DNA from: Haematococcus lacustris
Lineage: Eukaryota > Chlorophyta > Chlorophyceae > Chlamydomonadales > Haematococcaceae
Assembly (NCBI GenBank): GCA_030144725.1
Contig: JASKMD010000028.1
Location: forward strand, 5,977,911-6,041,910
Length of the DNA: 64,000 bases
Direction: 5' to 3'
A program made the position numbers and the translations under genes. This document shows, in pieces, positions 10,180 to 22,610 of the stretch (the first letter of the stretch is position 1; every line of letters begins with the position of its first letter). The notes under the pieces were generated by a model. That model made no database searches and was not told the DNA's origin. It worked only from the letters and a program-made list of their open reading frames with translations.

Positions 10180-11520
10180 TCAAGGCAGGTTGTAGGTATC
10201 ATCGTAGCCTGTCCACTTGACCAGGTACTCCATGCGCTTCTTGAAACGTACCTGCCTGTGGCTCAACAAGCTATGCACTTCATAGTGAGGCGCATCTTCC
10301 AGCCACTCCATCACAGGAGGGGGGTGAAACCCCTGGCTGCCAGTGTACTTCTTAAGAAGTGACACATGGAACACAGGATGTAACCTGCTCATGGTGGGAG
10401 GTAACTCCAACCGGTAGGCAGCCTCACCTAGCTTGCCTGTGACCTTGAAAGGTCCTACATACCTAGGCAAGAACTTACGTGCTCTGCCAGGTGCATTGCG
10501 CAGGTTCTTGGTGCTCAGCAGGACGCTGTCACCTACGCTGAACGTGACATCACGCCTACGCTTATTCGCATACCTTTGTTGGCGGTCCTGAGCCACCCTC
10601 ATGCACTCCTGAGCATGCTTTACCTCATGCTCCCACTTCTTGGCGAAGCTCTCAGCGGAGGGAGATAGACACGGCCTGGGCAGCTTATGCAACACAAGTG
10701 TAATGGGTGACTGTCCATAGTTCACCAGGAATGGTGTGGACTGAATAGACTCTTGCCATGAATTATTAATAGCAAACTCGGCAAAGGCTAAATGCCTAGG
10801 CCAATCTTCTTGAGTAGGTAGGATATAATGTCTAAGCATTTCTTCCACAATTTGGTTTGTACGCTCAGTCTGACCATCTGACTGAGGATGATACGCGGTG
10901 CTGAAAGCAGGGTCTACGCCTATCAGCTTCCTGACCTCAATCCAGAACTGGTTGTTAAAGGTCGCTCCACGATCGGAGATGGTCACTTTAGAGAGGCCAT
11001 GGTATTTAAATACATGGTCAATGTATAATTCAGCAAATTCTTTAGCATCCATGGCTTCAATGCATGGGATTAGGTGAACCATCTTTGATAGACGATCCAC
11101 GACCACACAGATAAAATCATAGCCATGCACACCGACTGGAAGCTTAACCACCAAATCCATGGTGACAGATTCCCAGCGGTACCCCGGTATAGACAGGGGA
11201 TTAAGCAGCCCACCAGGTACCTGGCGTGACGCTTTGTTTCGTTGGCATGCATCACAGTTAGTCACATAGTGTCTAACGTCAGCACGCATGGTTTTCCACC
11301 AGAACACCCTACGCACACGTTCAAGGGTTTTGGTGATGCCCACATGGCCAGCATACTTAGCATCATGCATTTCGTGCAAGATATGCTCTCGTAGCTGAAT
11401 ATCATTAGGAACTATAATAGTACCTTTATCAAGGTGTCGCCACAGACCCTCCTGGGTCATTTCCCACTCCTCATTAGGCTCAGCAAAGGCAGGATCAGTG
11501 CTATAGGCACTAATTAGCCA
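10180..11520 (-). CDS. Gypsy pol, integrase and chromodomain-like part
   Basis: This is the 3' part of pol; the 5' part is at 38676-41205. The integrase has an HHCC zinc region with CDAC, the catalytic acidic residues in TMDLVVKLP, ISDRGATF and SDGQTERTN, and a GPF-like C-terminal region (YVGPFKVTGKL). A chromodomain-like segment (MEYLVKWTGYDDTYN) is cut short by TGA at 10180; a shifted frame continues a little, so the last residues may be lost by frameshift. The frame runs upstream of the first Met (11460) to 11520. Across element A it joins the RT/RNase H frame as VTD-WLISAYSTDPAFA once one AT target copy is counted. Confidence 0.9.
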   Translation of the reverse strand, partial: WLISAYSTDPAFAEPNEEWEMTQEGLWRHLDKGTIIVPNDIQLREHILHEMHDAKYAGHVGITKTLERVRRVFWWKTMRADVRHYVTNCDACQRNKASRQVPGGLLNPLSIPGYRWESVTMDLVVKLPVGVHGYDFICVVVDRLSKMVHLIPCIEAMDAKEFAELYIDHVFKYHGLSKVTISDRGATFNNQFWIEVRKLIGVDPAFSTAYHPQSDGQTERTNQIVEEMLRHYILPTQEDWPRHLAFAEFAINNSWQESIQSTPFLVNYGQSPITLVLHKLPRPCLSPSAESFAKKWEHEVKHAQECMRVAQDRQQRYANKRRRDVTFSVGDSVLLSTKNLRNAPGRARKFLPRYVGPFKVTGKLGEAAYRLELPPTMSRLHPVFHVSLLKKYTGSQGFHPPPVMEWLEDAPHYEVHSLLSHRQVRFKKRMEYLVKWTGYDDTYNLP

Positions 11521-11754
11521 ATCACTCGCGCCGATTAAGGCCGGAAGTCGCCTACGTCATTTCCTCCCGGGAGGCATACTGCAGATAGCCCCAGGAAAGG
11601 CCGACTCATCGCCGTTGTAATCATTGAAAAACTCCAAGTTGTTGCGATGTTATAACTATTTGAAAAGTTACCTAACCCTGTACAGGGTCCTACCGACCCT
11701 GTACAGGGTTAGTGCGATGAAGCACAATAGACAGCACTCTGGGTGTGTTTGCAG

Positions 11755-12453
11755 GTGGATGAGGCCAAGAAGGTGTTGGCCTTGTACCTCACTCTCCTGC
11801 AGCCGGTGCTGAGGCAGCTGCTGGGCCGCCCCCTGAACGCCCTAGCAACCATCATCACTGACCCCACCTGGCAGCGTCGCCTGAACAGGACGGGGAAGAT
11901 GGTGACTACACTGGCCGAGCAGCTGGCTCAGGCCCAGGCTCCCCACACCGACTTCCTCCCTGTTGGCCCAGGGATGGATGACGGCCTGGTGTTCCTGCTG
12001 GCTCTCCAGGACTTCCCTCTGGTTGCCTACATGGGCAGCCACAAACTGTCCCAGTTGGCTGCAGCCCATTGCTGCCGGACGGCTGATGGTAAAAAGCAAG
12101 TGGTGGAAGTGAAGGACATGGACGCCCTGGCCCTGACCTTGCCACATCAACTGGGCACAGAGGTACTGGTGAAAGCAGGGCAGCTGGTGTTGTTCCGAGG
12201 CAACACAGTACATGCTGGCAACGTGGGGGTGGCAGGCTCATGCTGCGCCAGGCTGTATGGCTTTGGCCGGCCAGACACGGTGGCTGACAACACCACCATG
12301 AACACCTCTGAGCTAGGGGACTTGTACCATGGGTTGTTTCAGCCCATCCAGGATGAGGGCATTGGGCCCAAGATGGCAGACTGGAACAGGCGCGGCATGG
12401 CAGGCCAGTGGGTCAGAATCTCACAGCCATACAGGCCTGATCAGCGTATTTAA
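11755..12453 (+). CDS. 2OG-Fe(II) dioxygenase terminal exon, element A copy
   Basis: A TTTGCAG acceptor precedes 11755, and the frame gives 232 residues to TAA at 12453. It is about 95% identical to the element B exon at 25801. The probable iron ligands are H and D in [10 protein letters not shown] and the distal H in [11 protein letters not shown]; an Arg in [10 protein letters not shown] is the likely 2-oxoglutarate ligand. Unlike B, this copy keeps its original C-terminus ([19 protein letters not shown]). The upstream exons are gone, so it is a remnant unless an upstream promoter and start exist. Family level: double-stranded beta-helix dioxygenase; the exact subfamily (TET/JBP, PhyH or other) cannot be fixed by eye. 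Confidence 0.65.
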   Translation: MDEAKKVLALYLTLLQPVLRQLLGRPLNALATIITDPTWQRRLNRTGKMVTTLAEQLAQAQAPHTDFLPVGPGMDDGLVFLLALQDFPLVAYMGSHKLSQLAAAHCCRTADGKKQVVEVKDMDALALTLPHQLGTEVLVKAGQLVLFRGNTVHAGNVGVAGSCCARLYGFGRPDTVADNTTMNTSELGDLYHGLFQPIQDEGIGPKMADWNRRGMAGQWVRISQPYRPDQRI

Positions 12454-12494
12454 ACGATTGACAATGCATGGACAGCATTGGCTGGGGTTGGGCT

Positions 12495-12977
12495 ACAGCA
12501 GAGGGTCTGGTGTGGTGCCAGGACCCTGTGGACCAGGACTCTGCGGTGTGGAGCCAGGACCTTGTAGGTGTGCAGCAAGACCCTGTGGTGTGGTGCCAGG
12601 ACCCTGTGGTGCCAGGACCCTGTGGTGTGGTGCCAGGACCCTGTGGTGCCAGGACCCTGTGGTGAGGGACCAGGACCCTGTGGTGCCAGAACCCTGTGGT
12701 GAGGGGCCAGGACCCTGTAGGTGTGCAGCAGGACCCTGTGGTGAGGTGCCAGGACCCTGTGGTAACAGGACCCTGTGGTGTGGTGCCTGAACCCTGTGGG
12801 CCAGAACCCTGTAGCCGTGCGGCAAAACCCTGTAGCCAAACGTCGCAGGACCCTGTAGGCGTGCGGCAGAACCCTGTAGACGTGGGTCGCACAACCCTGT
12901 AGGCGTGTGGCAGAACCCTGTAGACATGTGTCGCAGGACCCTGTAGGCGTGCGGCAGAACCCTGTAGACGTGGGTCG
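12495..12977. repeat. Right subterminal ACCCTGT array of element A, first part
   Basis: ACCCTGT recurs every 20-24 bp in two unit types: ACCCTGTGGTGTGGTGCCAGG, then alternating ACCCTGTAGCCGTGCGGCAGA and ACCCTGTAGACGTGxGTCGCA. The array is broken at about 12978 by the LINE-like element and resumes at 32856. Confidence 0.9.
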
Positions 12978-12997
12978 CCCTCAACAGACTTGCGGCC

Positions 12998-15900
12998 ATG
13001 GCGGCCCAACCCTCATGCCCAGACGCGACCGCAACGCGCACCATCCGGGACAGCCGCAACACATCACTCGATCTCCCGCCCGACCAACGCAGAATCACAC
13101 CGTGGGCCGCGGGCCTCACGGAACTTGCGCCCACACCCGCAGTGCCAGACACCAGAACCCGCTATATGGATATGAAAGCGTATGCGGTCAGGCACGCAAC
13201 TCAACCAGACAAGACAGAGCGGGCACCGGCGGCGCCCGCAGACCACGAGGCCATTAGGTCGAGCTCACGGCTGCTGAGACGAGAGCAACGAGCAACACCC
13301 TCGAACCCAACAGAGCCTACACGGCCCAAGGCAGGCACAAAACGGACCAAAGATGGCAGACATGTCCACACAATCCCGGCTGACATCGTGCGCATACCAG
13401 GCCTGGACCTCCCAGGGCTCTCAAGCTGGAAGGTGGACAAAGCCTGCCGGTGCAAGCTCACGGACCTAGGGCACACACTAGGGGCCATGTACGACCACCA
13501 AGAGGCCATCACCAACATAGACGGCTGGCAATGGGATGGCATCAACAAGGAAAGTTACTACAAGGTGCACTGGAAACCTACCGTCATAGAACGATGGGCC
13601 CTACATCTATGTGCTAAAGAAGGCTACACTCCCACACACATAGAGGCCATCAGTAGGGAAGAGGCTAAGAACGTTTGCACTTGTGAGCTGTGCTGGCTAC
13701 CAAGAGGGGACAGCCCAATGTGCCACAACTGCAAGAGGGCCTACCACCCTACTTGCCTCGAGAAAGCCCTCCTGTCGGGACACAAGGAACCAGGCTACTG
13801 GTTGTGCCCCATATGCAAATTTGGCAGCAACGACTTCAAGACTACCATGCGTTAGTCAGCGCACTCAGACCTCATACGAGTACACTGGCGCCCCACCCTT
13901 GAACCGGCACCGCTCATCAAGGCACACCTGGACTACACGGCAAAGCGCAACGACTACGACGAGGAAAACAGGCAGATACAAGAGGCCAGACATGCGAGGC
14001 CCGACGCGAACCTGCCGGCCCACACACGGCAGGGGTTACCGGACCCGCACACTTGGCTACCCCGGTGCACCAACTTGCACTCGAAGGCCACCTTCCACAC
14101 GTACCCCATCAACCCGCAAACGGACATAGTCGGGACGGGCAAATGCGAAACCTTTCTGCAACTACACCCCCACATGACCACTCCCGCGATGAACTTCAAC
14201 ACGAGGGAGCCCATCATGCCCAAGCACGACCTGGTGCAACACGTAACGGCTCACGACGCGTCGGGCCGCACAATAGGCCACCTGACCAAACAACAACACC
14301 AACACCTACACGCTTGGTTACAACACACACCACACGCACGCAACCTGGCCACAGAACTGGTGGCCCTCCTAAGGAGACAAGAGACACAGAGCAGCCGCCA
14401 CCCCATGAGAGTGGCACAAGACAAAGCCCTTACCACCCTACACACCACGCGACTCTTTACAAGTACCGTCCAAAGATGGGCTGACCCACTCACAGTTAGA
14501 CCAGAAACCACTACCTACTGGAGCCCTGACACCAATGACACGGCCTTTGGTGCACACCACAACTGCCTACTAGTACGCCACACTGGGCTATCCACATGGA
14601 ACGTACCGGCAGACGATGCAGTGGCGTTGAAATGCGTCAACCATGCTATACACTCGGCTACACAGGAGGAGGCCATGGCCACCATCATGCTGGTCCCTGG
14701 GAAAAAGGGCATCTCCTACCCAAAACACATAGACACCTTGCGGCGCTACCCTGAGTACTGCCAGCACTTGGCTAGCATACCCTCCACCAAGACCAACTGC
14801 CCCAAGCCAGGCAAGCACGCCAACCTCCACATCTACGTCATCTGGAATGCAGGGGGACAACAACTCGTCACCAAAGGCAACCCCCAGGGCTGGCTGGCTA
14901 GCACGGCCACTGCCCTCCACCCTCAACGGGACACACACCCAATCCACAACAGGCCAACGAACCAAAACCAGCCGGCCACACCCCCCAGCGGCCACAAACA
15001 ACACATGCGCCTGCCGCTGGACAGGGACCTCCCCACCTCGGGCCACGAACGCAGCCACCAACAGCTCACGCAACACTCCACGACGCAGCCACGGATGGCC
15101 ATCACCGAATGGGCCACGATCGCGTACTCGGATGGCAGCTGCATTAAGACCTCAGGGGCATCCCCAGCGAGCGTCGGGGCGGGGGTCTATATCCCGGAGA
15201 CCAACGTCCTCATCACCGTCGCCTTGGACGACCCAGAAAGCAACACCATCAACAGGGCGGAACTCACGGCGATACACGCGGCACTCAAAGCGGGGGCCAA
15301 ACGCATCGCCACCGATAGCCTCTGCTCCCTCTATCAGATCCGCCGAGCCCTCGCTAACCCGATGTCCCTCATCAATCATAGACACAACGACATCCTGACG
15401 GACATCGCCACCCTCATCATCGACAGCCCCGTCACGACCCAGTTCTACAAGGTCCGGGCCCACTCGGGCATCATCGGCAACGAAGGCGCCGACGCCCTCG
15501 CCAAGCACGCGGCACTACACCCAGAGCTGGCCAACACCCCGGCCTACCGCCCGAACACACGGAAGGAGACCAACACCTGGCTCAACAACGAAGCCGACGG
15601 CGAAACCCCTGTCCCACTGCCGGATTGCCGCCAAAGCGTGCGAGCACACATGCACCGCAAGCACAGCCTCGGTCTCGCCAATCAAGACAGCATCTACTAC
15701 CAGATGTCCCAGGAAATCACTAAGGCCGCGGCAACAGGAGCAGGCGAAAGAGTTATGACCGATACAAACATCTCCATCCACGCGCAACGAACTGCCCTAC
15801 TATATCGCACCGGCGGGCTCTATAATCAAAAGCTGGCCATGCGCTGGAAACGGGCGACTGACGACCGGTGCCCACTCTGCGGGGAAGCCGACAGTGCCAC

Positions 15901-16250
15901 TCACCTTCTTTCAGGCTGCAGCGAGACGCTCCCGCTTGTGCAAGAAAGGCACAACGGGGCCGGACGCCTCATAGCTAAAGCCATAAGCAAGGGAACCCTG
16001 GGCGGGTACATCCGTTATGCCGACACCGGCAGCTGGGAGAAGGGCGCAAAAGAAAACCTCAACCTCCCTAACGACACACTACACACAACGTTACGTGCAC
16101 TAGGCCTAACCCCTGCAGAAACCGAACACACCACCAGACCGGACATTATCATGGTGACCCCACTTGCGAAGCCCGGCAAGCTCCGCAAAGACACTAAGCA
16201 GGTCAACATCATAGAGATCAAGTATTGTCCGGACTCACGGTGGACGGACC
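12998..16250 (+). CDS. LINE-like ORF, N-terminal part: PHD, methyltransferase-like, RNase H, CCHC, endonuclease
   Basis: The frame is open from the ATG at 12998 except for one TAG at codon 286 (13853). Residues 227-275 are a PHD finger (CTCELC, MCHNC, HPTC, CPIC). Around residue 535 a segment (TWNVPADD preceded by AFGAHH) recalls methyltransferases with an NPPF-type motif, but the motif is altered. RNase H residues are D712 (YSDGS), E755 (NRAELTAI), D773 (ATDSLCS) and D832 (EGADALAK). A CCHC knuckle starts at C958 (CPLCGEADSATHLLSGC), followed by RHN at 984, then R-PD at 1047-1049 and EIK at 1073-1075, the order known from restriction-like endonucleases of early-branching LINEs. No reverse transcriptase motif series is seen. 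Confidence 0.75.
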
Positions 16251-16402
16251 CACTCGCGCCGATTAAGGCCGGAAGTCGCCTACGTCATTTTCTCCCGGGA
16301 GGCATACTGCAGATAGCCCCAGGAAAGGCCGACTCATCGCCGTTGTAATCATCGAAAAACTCAAAGTTGCTGCGACGTTATAACTATTTGAAAAATCGCC
16401 CG

Positions 16403-17815
16403 ACCCTGTACAGACTGTACAGGGTCCTGGCACCTCACCACAGGGTCCTGGCACCTCACCACAGGATCCTGGCCCACAGGGTCCTGGTACCACACAACAG
16501 GGTCCTGGCACCACAGGGTCCTGGCACCTCACCACAGGGTCCTGGCACCTCACCATAGGATCCTGGCCCACAGGGTTCTGGTACCACACAACAGGGTCCT
16601 GGCACCACACCACAAAGCCATAGGTCACAGGGTTCTGTCGCACGGCTACAGGGTCCTATGACAGATGTCTACAGGGTCCTGCCGCACGGCTACAGGGTCT
16701 TGTGACACACGTCTACAGGGTTCTGCCGCGCGGCTACAGGGTCCTATGACACGCGACTACAGGGTTCTGCCGCACGGCTATAGGGTCCTATGACTAACGT
16801 CTACAGGGTCCTGCCGCACGCCTACAGGGTCCTGCGACACACGTCTACAGGGTTCTGCCGCACGCCTACAGGGTCCTGCGACACATGTCTACAGGGTTCT
16901 GCCGCACGCATACAGGGTCCTGCGACAAACAGCTACAGGGTCCTGCCGCACGCCTACAGGGTCCTGCGGCACACGTCTACAGGGTTCTGCCGCACGGCTA
17001 CAGGGTCCTGCGTTGTTTGTCTACAGGGTTCTGCCGCACGCATACAGGGTCCTGCCACATTTGTCTACAGGGTTCTGCCGCACGCCTACAGGGTCCTGCG
17101 ACGTTTGGCTACAGGGTTCTGCCGCACGCATACAGGGTCCTGCGACGTTTGGCTACAGGGTTCTGCCGCACGCCTACAGGGTCCTGCGTTGTTTGTCTAC
17201 AGGGTTCTGCCGCACGCATACAGGGTCCTGCCACATTTGTCTACAGGGTTCTGCCGCACGCCTACAGGGTCCTGCGACGTTTGGCTACAGGGTTCTGCCG
17301 CACGCATACAGGGTCCTGCGACGTTTGGCTACAGGGTTCTGCCGCACGCCTACAGGGTCCTGCGACGTTTGGCTACAGGGTTTTGCCGCACGCCTACATG
17401 GTCCTGCGTCGTTTGGCTACAGGGTTCTGCCGCACGCCTACAGGGTCCTGCGACGTTTGTTTACAGGGTTCTGCCGCACGCCTACAGGGTCCTGCGACAC
17501 ATGTCTACAGGGTTCTGCCGCACGCCTACAGGGTTCTGCGACTTACGTCTACAGGGTTCTGCCGCACGCCTTCAGGGTCCTGCGACACATGTCTACAGGG
17601 TTCTGCCGCACGCCTACAGGGTTCTGCGACCCACGTCTACAGGGTTCTGCCGCACGCCTACAGGGTTGTGCGACCCACGTGTACAGGGTCCTGCCGCACG
17701 CCTACAGGGTTCTGCGACCCACGTCTACAGGGTTCTGCCGCACGGCTACAGGGTCCTGCGACACATGTCTACAGGGTTCTGCCGCACGCATACAGGGTCC
17801 TGCAGGTCACACCGC
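16403..17815. repeat. Left subterminal array of element B
   Basis: TACAGGGT/CACAGGGT (the complement of ACCCTGTA/G) recurs about every 22 bp over 1.4 kb. Outer units are CACAGGGTCCTGGCACCTCAC; inner units alternate TACAGGGTTCTGCCGCACGCC and TACAGGGTCCTGCGACxxxTG. This is the same repeat as at 30370-31985 but inverted, so the element has very long inverted subterminal arrays. ORFs across it (VLPHAYRVL and similar) are repeat artefacts. Confidence 0.92.
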
Positions 17816-17938
17816 TAGGTAGCTAAGGCATCCTATCACTAGTTGCTGATGGTGTGACAGTGGCAGCAGCAGCAACATGACAGTGACGCAGCCCTGTCAT
17901 CCGTGCTTACTAGGTGCAGCACCGTGATTGATGTATGA

Positions 17939-20900
17939 CTAGCTGCGGCTGAGGCTGTGCGCTGGCACAAAGAACATACGGCCGTAGCCCTCCCCATCCT
18001 CAAAGCTGGTCACAAAGACAGTGAAGATCTTGGTGGCATCAAACATATACCAATGCTCATCTCCATAGCCATGGTGCATGCTGCCCATGGCTGACCGCTG
18101 CGGGTGGTCCTCAACAGGTGGAAGGGGGTCAGCCTGCCGCTGTGATGCACTGGCTGCGAGCCTCTGGGACTTCCTGGCGCCACCTGTGCTGGCTGCCCCC
18201 GCTGCTGCCTGCTCCACGCCACGCTTTGCTGACCTGTGCTGCTGTGGTCCACCTATACCGCTGGGTCCAGCACCCCCATCTGCATCCCCGTCTCCTGGTG
18301 GCTCTCCCCCCTGGCCGCCTGCCTCAGCCGCTGCGCCTGCTCCTGCTGCCTGCTGTGGCCTGGGAACAGCCTGACCAGTTGCTGCCACACATGAGGGGTG
18401 GGATGTAGGGCGTGTCAAGTAGATGCGGCTGACTGCTAGGCGTAGGAACACCCCAGGCAGCTTGGGGTGCTCCAAACGAACCCAGAACTGCACATGGCCA
18501 GCCCAAATGGCCCAGTTGTCGTCATCGAGCCTGAACGGGATGCTGACCCAGGTGTTGTTGCGGGCTGAGGTGCGTTTGTACACACTGCTGAACACGATGG
18601 TGCCATTGCAGTCTGCTCGCTGGTAGTACCGCACTGGATACGGGGGTGCAGCGACCCGTGGAGCCTCCTTGGCCTCCTCCCCTGCCTCCCTTGCGGTTAG
18701 GGCCTCACCGAACACCTGCTTGACGTGCCATGGGCGCCATGGGGTGGCCTCGTCGCTTTTCTGCAGATCCTGGACTGCCTTCATGCAGCCCCTCATCATG
18801 GCACCCGGGCTGTTCTGCAGTGGGCACTCTGCACTGCCCGCTCCCAGCAGCAGGGCCTGCTGCCCGTCCTGTGTCAGCTCGTCCTTCAGGCGGGCCTTGT
18901 AGTCCTGCTGTGCCTCTGGCTCAGCCCGGTCAAGCAGCCTCTTGCTGGCGTTATGCCCGGCCACCCGCATGGCAATGTGGGCATCCAGCTGTGCTCCAGG
19001 AATGCCGCTGGTGGTGATGGACTTCAAGTCATGCAGGTCACGCTCAATCCAGAGCTCGCCAAACAGGCATGTCCTGCCCACATTGCTCTCTTGCATGAAC
19101 AGCCTGTGCACACCACAGCCATGATATCATGTTGATGCATGGTCTGCCTGCAGCATGCATGCATTGTTGATGGGTAAGGTTGGCCTGCATGCTACTGTAC
19201 TACTAAAACTCTCACCTGCAGGCCGTTGTGTGGAGGTTGGGGCAGACTTGGTCAGTAGGTACAGACAGCTTGTCCTTGTTGTCGCCATGCGCAGCTGGAA
19301 GCAGAGGATCACGGCGGCAGCGTTCCAACCTGGCTGCATAGGTCTTCAGATGTGCATAGCCTGCCTCCATCCCCGCAGGTGTGGCGCTGTTCTCCGAGCC
19401 TGAATTGGGCAGACAAATCCTCATTGTTAGGTATATGTTAGTCATCATGCACCGGGGGATTGTTAGGTATATGTAGTCATCATGGGACCGTGCCTATAGA
19501 TGCTTGTTTGTAATTTACCTGGTGTCAAGTAGTGCAGCATAGCGCCCTCCAAGGCTGTCCACAACCCACGGTAGGGCTCTGGCAAAAGGTTGCCCCGCAA
19601 CACGATGGGTGAGAAGTGCACATACCAGTGCTTGTAGTCCTCCATGCGCCATCCACTGCATGATGACATGAGCATTGCAGCACCAGTGCAACCATAAGCG
19701 TGTCATGACATGCACCTTGTATTGTCAGCATCCTTGCCTGTCAGTTGTGATACGATTATGACATACTGCACAACATAATTATGTCTTACGTGCGGTTGGC
19801 AAGGTCTCCCAGGTCCCGTCCCAAGTCAGATGGGGATTGAATGGCTGCTCCACGCTTCAATATCTCACGCCTCACATCAATGTGAAGGCCATCTGCACTC
19901 ATGAACCACTCCAGCTGGTGCTTGAGCAAGCCATACATGAAGCTGTGGTACACAGGCACCAGGTGGGCCAACCGGGCGTCCAGGTGTTTCGGCAGCAGGG
20001 GCAGGAGGGGCTGGGCGTGGCAGCCCACCACCCTAGGTTCGCTTTGAGACCACCCATGGATGAAGGGGGCACCTCGGTCCATGATCTGCTCGTGGGTGAA
20101 CTTCATGCGCACGTCATAGATGAGCACATACTCCTGCAGTCCGCCACCGCAAGCAAGGATGGTGTGTGCCAAGGGATCCTTGTGTCTGATTTCAATAGCA
20201 CATGCTGATGTGTGTGTCAAGTGTTCCATACCTCCCGGTTGGAGCCTGGTAGGGTCTGCAGCGTTGGCGAGTCGTAGCCAAGGGGCGCCTTCTCTGCAGG
20301 GGGGTTGGGGGGCTTGCTGATGTTGCAGTTGTAGCACATCTTCAGGGCGCTGTGGCCCATGGCCCTGGTCAAAGTGGCTCTACATGCACACAATCACGCA
20401 ATTCATTCCTCAATGGTTGTAATATGTTTGTGGGTGGTACATGGCTGGGTACAAGTTGTATAGGGATAGACTGGACTGGGAGGTGGTGGAATCATTTGTA
20501 GGTGCAAGCTGTTGGCCTTTGTCACACTCACGTGGCTGGGGTATCAGCGATCGATACCACTGGGACTCCATGGATGCGGACAGGCTCAACACGGGCGGGA
20601 GCCACACCATCAACACCTGGGCCTGGGTGTGGCTCCACTATCACACCCAGGTCACCCGGGCCCTCGATGTGCTTGCTGACTTCCTGGCAGATGGCTTTCA
20701 TGTAGCCTGTCAGGTGAGACTGGTGCTTTCCTCCGTTGATGACGGCCAGCACTGAGCTGCACGCCCGCTTGCCGCACACCTCAGCCGGCACATCCAGCAG
20801 CCTCAACAGAATCACACCCACTGACCAGGTGCCGTTCTTGCCCAGGGTCATCCAGTCAACCCCAATCATGAAGTGGGCTGTGTTGGGGGAGGTGGCCACA

Positions 20901-22610
20901 ACCTCTGGTAGCTTGGGCTGCATCTCTCGCCATGCAGGGCCTGCCAAACAACAACATGGTATGGTGCATGTCACTGTACTAATCACCTGGCTATGCGGTC
21001 AATTCTATGCCAAGGTCAGCCCATGACCACTCACTTGCTCGAAATGAGCCAGGAGGTGGGTCCACGCCCCGAGCTCGCCTGAACCAGGTCATCACGTCCT
21101 TGCGCTCCATGATGTTCCGCACCACTGTGTCCCAGCCGAACAGGGACATGCTCCACCGAGGCTTTAAGGTGAACTCCTGTGGGCTCCCTGTAACCAAGCA
21201 AGGGGCAGCATACAACCCATGAATACCTGTACAAGTGTCAATAGAGCTTCACCATGCCCATGTAGATTGGTTTCACCTTTTTTCTTGTTCACATGGAAGC
21301 GAGGCGTGTCACAGTAGTCGCACTTGTCATCCTGGTGGGCGAGCCACTCAGACCTATGCATGCATGCACATGAAGGCAACCTTGACCCCAACAAACACCA
21401 TGTGTAATGCGCCATGCATGCATAGCCTAATCCACACCCTTTCCCCTGATCTCACCGTCGTATCTTCGGGTAGGCGAAGCCTGGGCAGTACTTGTTGTTG
21501 GCCTTGTTGTCCTTGCCCGCGTTGCACACATGCACCTCGTACTCATTTGCGTGCTGGACGCCCTGCAAACTCATCAGCTGGTAGAAGCTGGTGATGAGGT
21601 TGAGATCAGGCTGGTTTGCAAGTAGCGCACGGATCAGCTTCAACACCCCCTTCATCTGCTCCTTGGTCAGCCTCATGTCCAAAAGCTGGCTCAGCCTGTC
21701 CAACAGGTCCTTGCCTGTCAAGGGGCAGTTCCTGTAATGGCATGCACAATGACAAGCAACTACTATATTGAACAACTCACTGCTTGTGATACTAATATCT
21801 GTTATTTCTAAGTACCTGAACACGGGTTGGTGAAGGTTGGCATCAAGCTTGAACACCTTGCTTCGACGTGCCCTGGCGCCATCCCCCCCTCCTTCATCCC
21901 CCTCTGGACCCCCCGGAGCTCCTGGACCTCCTGGACCTCCTGGACCTCCTGGACCTCCTGGACCCCCGGGACCTCCTGGATACCCTTCCCCTTCCTCATC
22001 ACTGTCTTCACTCCCACTGTCATCACTACCACCTCCGTCCCCTCCTCCCCTTCCTCCTACACCCCCCTCTTCCCTGTCTCCGCGCTGTCCCCCCCTGTTG
22101 TCCTCCTCTCCCCTCCCACGCTGTTCGTCCCCTCCTCCCTGTCCCCTCCATGCACCCTCTGGAATCCTGCCACCCTCTTGTCCCGCTGGGGCTGCCTGAT
22201 CCCTGCCTCCTTGCCCGTCCTCAGCCACCCCTCCTCCATGTCCTTGCCCGTCCTCATCCACCCCTCCTCCATCTCCACAGCTCCCCTGCACACATGTCGT
22301 CACAACATGCGGACAACATGTGGCCTGCGGCGCAAATTGTCCGCGATGAGGTGCACGCATTAGCTGCCTCATGCGCGCATGTACGTCAGCGCGTACTAAC
22401 TAAATGCAAGCGACATCTTACTGCCGACTCTTGCGATGTGTGTTGCTGAGCGTTTGGGGACTGGTCTTTCGCCTTAGCCTGCCTCTCCGCCCAAGCCTTC
22501 GCGCCTTCAGCCCCCACGAACTGGTGATGGCTCTTGGAACAGTGAGTGCGCATTCCTTTTATGCCGCCTGATACTCCGCACACTAGGCATTGATAGGCAG
22601 TCTTCACCAT
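17939..22610 (-). CDS. TNP2-like (CACTA-type) transposase, 11 exons, apparently intact
   Basis: Exons on the complement: 22422-22610, 21816-22285, 21456-21731, 21277-21353, 21035-21187, 20532-20940, 20232-20379, 19790-20133, 19519-19655, 19216-19399, 17939-19103. They total 3552 nt, 1183 residues and TAG, with GT-AG ends and matching phases throughout. Domains: C2H2-like finger C8, C11, H23, H28; acidic Gly/Pro-rich linker; CDYC at 323-326; FMIGVDWMTL with candidate catalytic D417; DTPATLTRAMGHSALKMCYNC near 520-543, as in TNP2; then WYVHFSPIVLRGNLLPEPYR, VCPNLHTTACR and FGELWIERDLHDLK (E812 or E816 a candidate for the last acidic residue). At the usual DxMH site it reads PVYHSFMYGLLKH. The start could also be an in-frame ATG at 22685. 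It should bind and cut the element ends in the nucleus. Confidence 0.85.

Noticed and set aside
11523..11690. Interpreting this block as a 5'-truncated LINE 3' end because it matches 16251-16405
   Set aside because: The match is the shared left terminus of elements A and B; the true LINE 3' end is at 32855.
14600..14930. PADD and GNPQG in the LINE-like ORF read as RT motifs
   Set aside because: They occur in the wrong order and spacing for RT (PQG should precede the ADD box), and no other RT blocks surround them.
21890..21990. Collagen-like gene (GGP repeats)
   Set aside because: It is the Gly/Pro-rich linker of transposase exon 2, in frame with flanking transposase sequence; the opposite-strand Pro/Leu ORFs are shadows.
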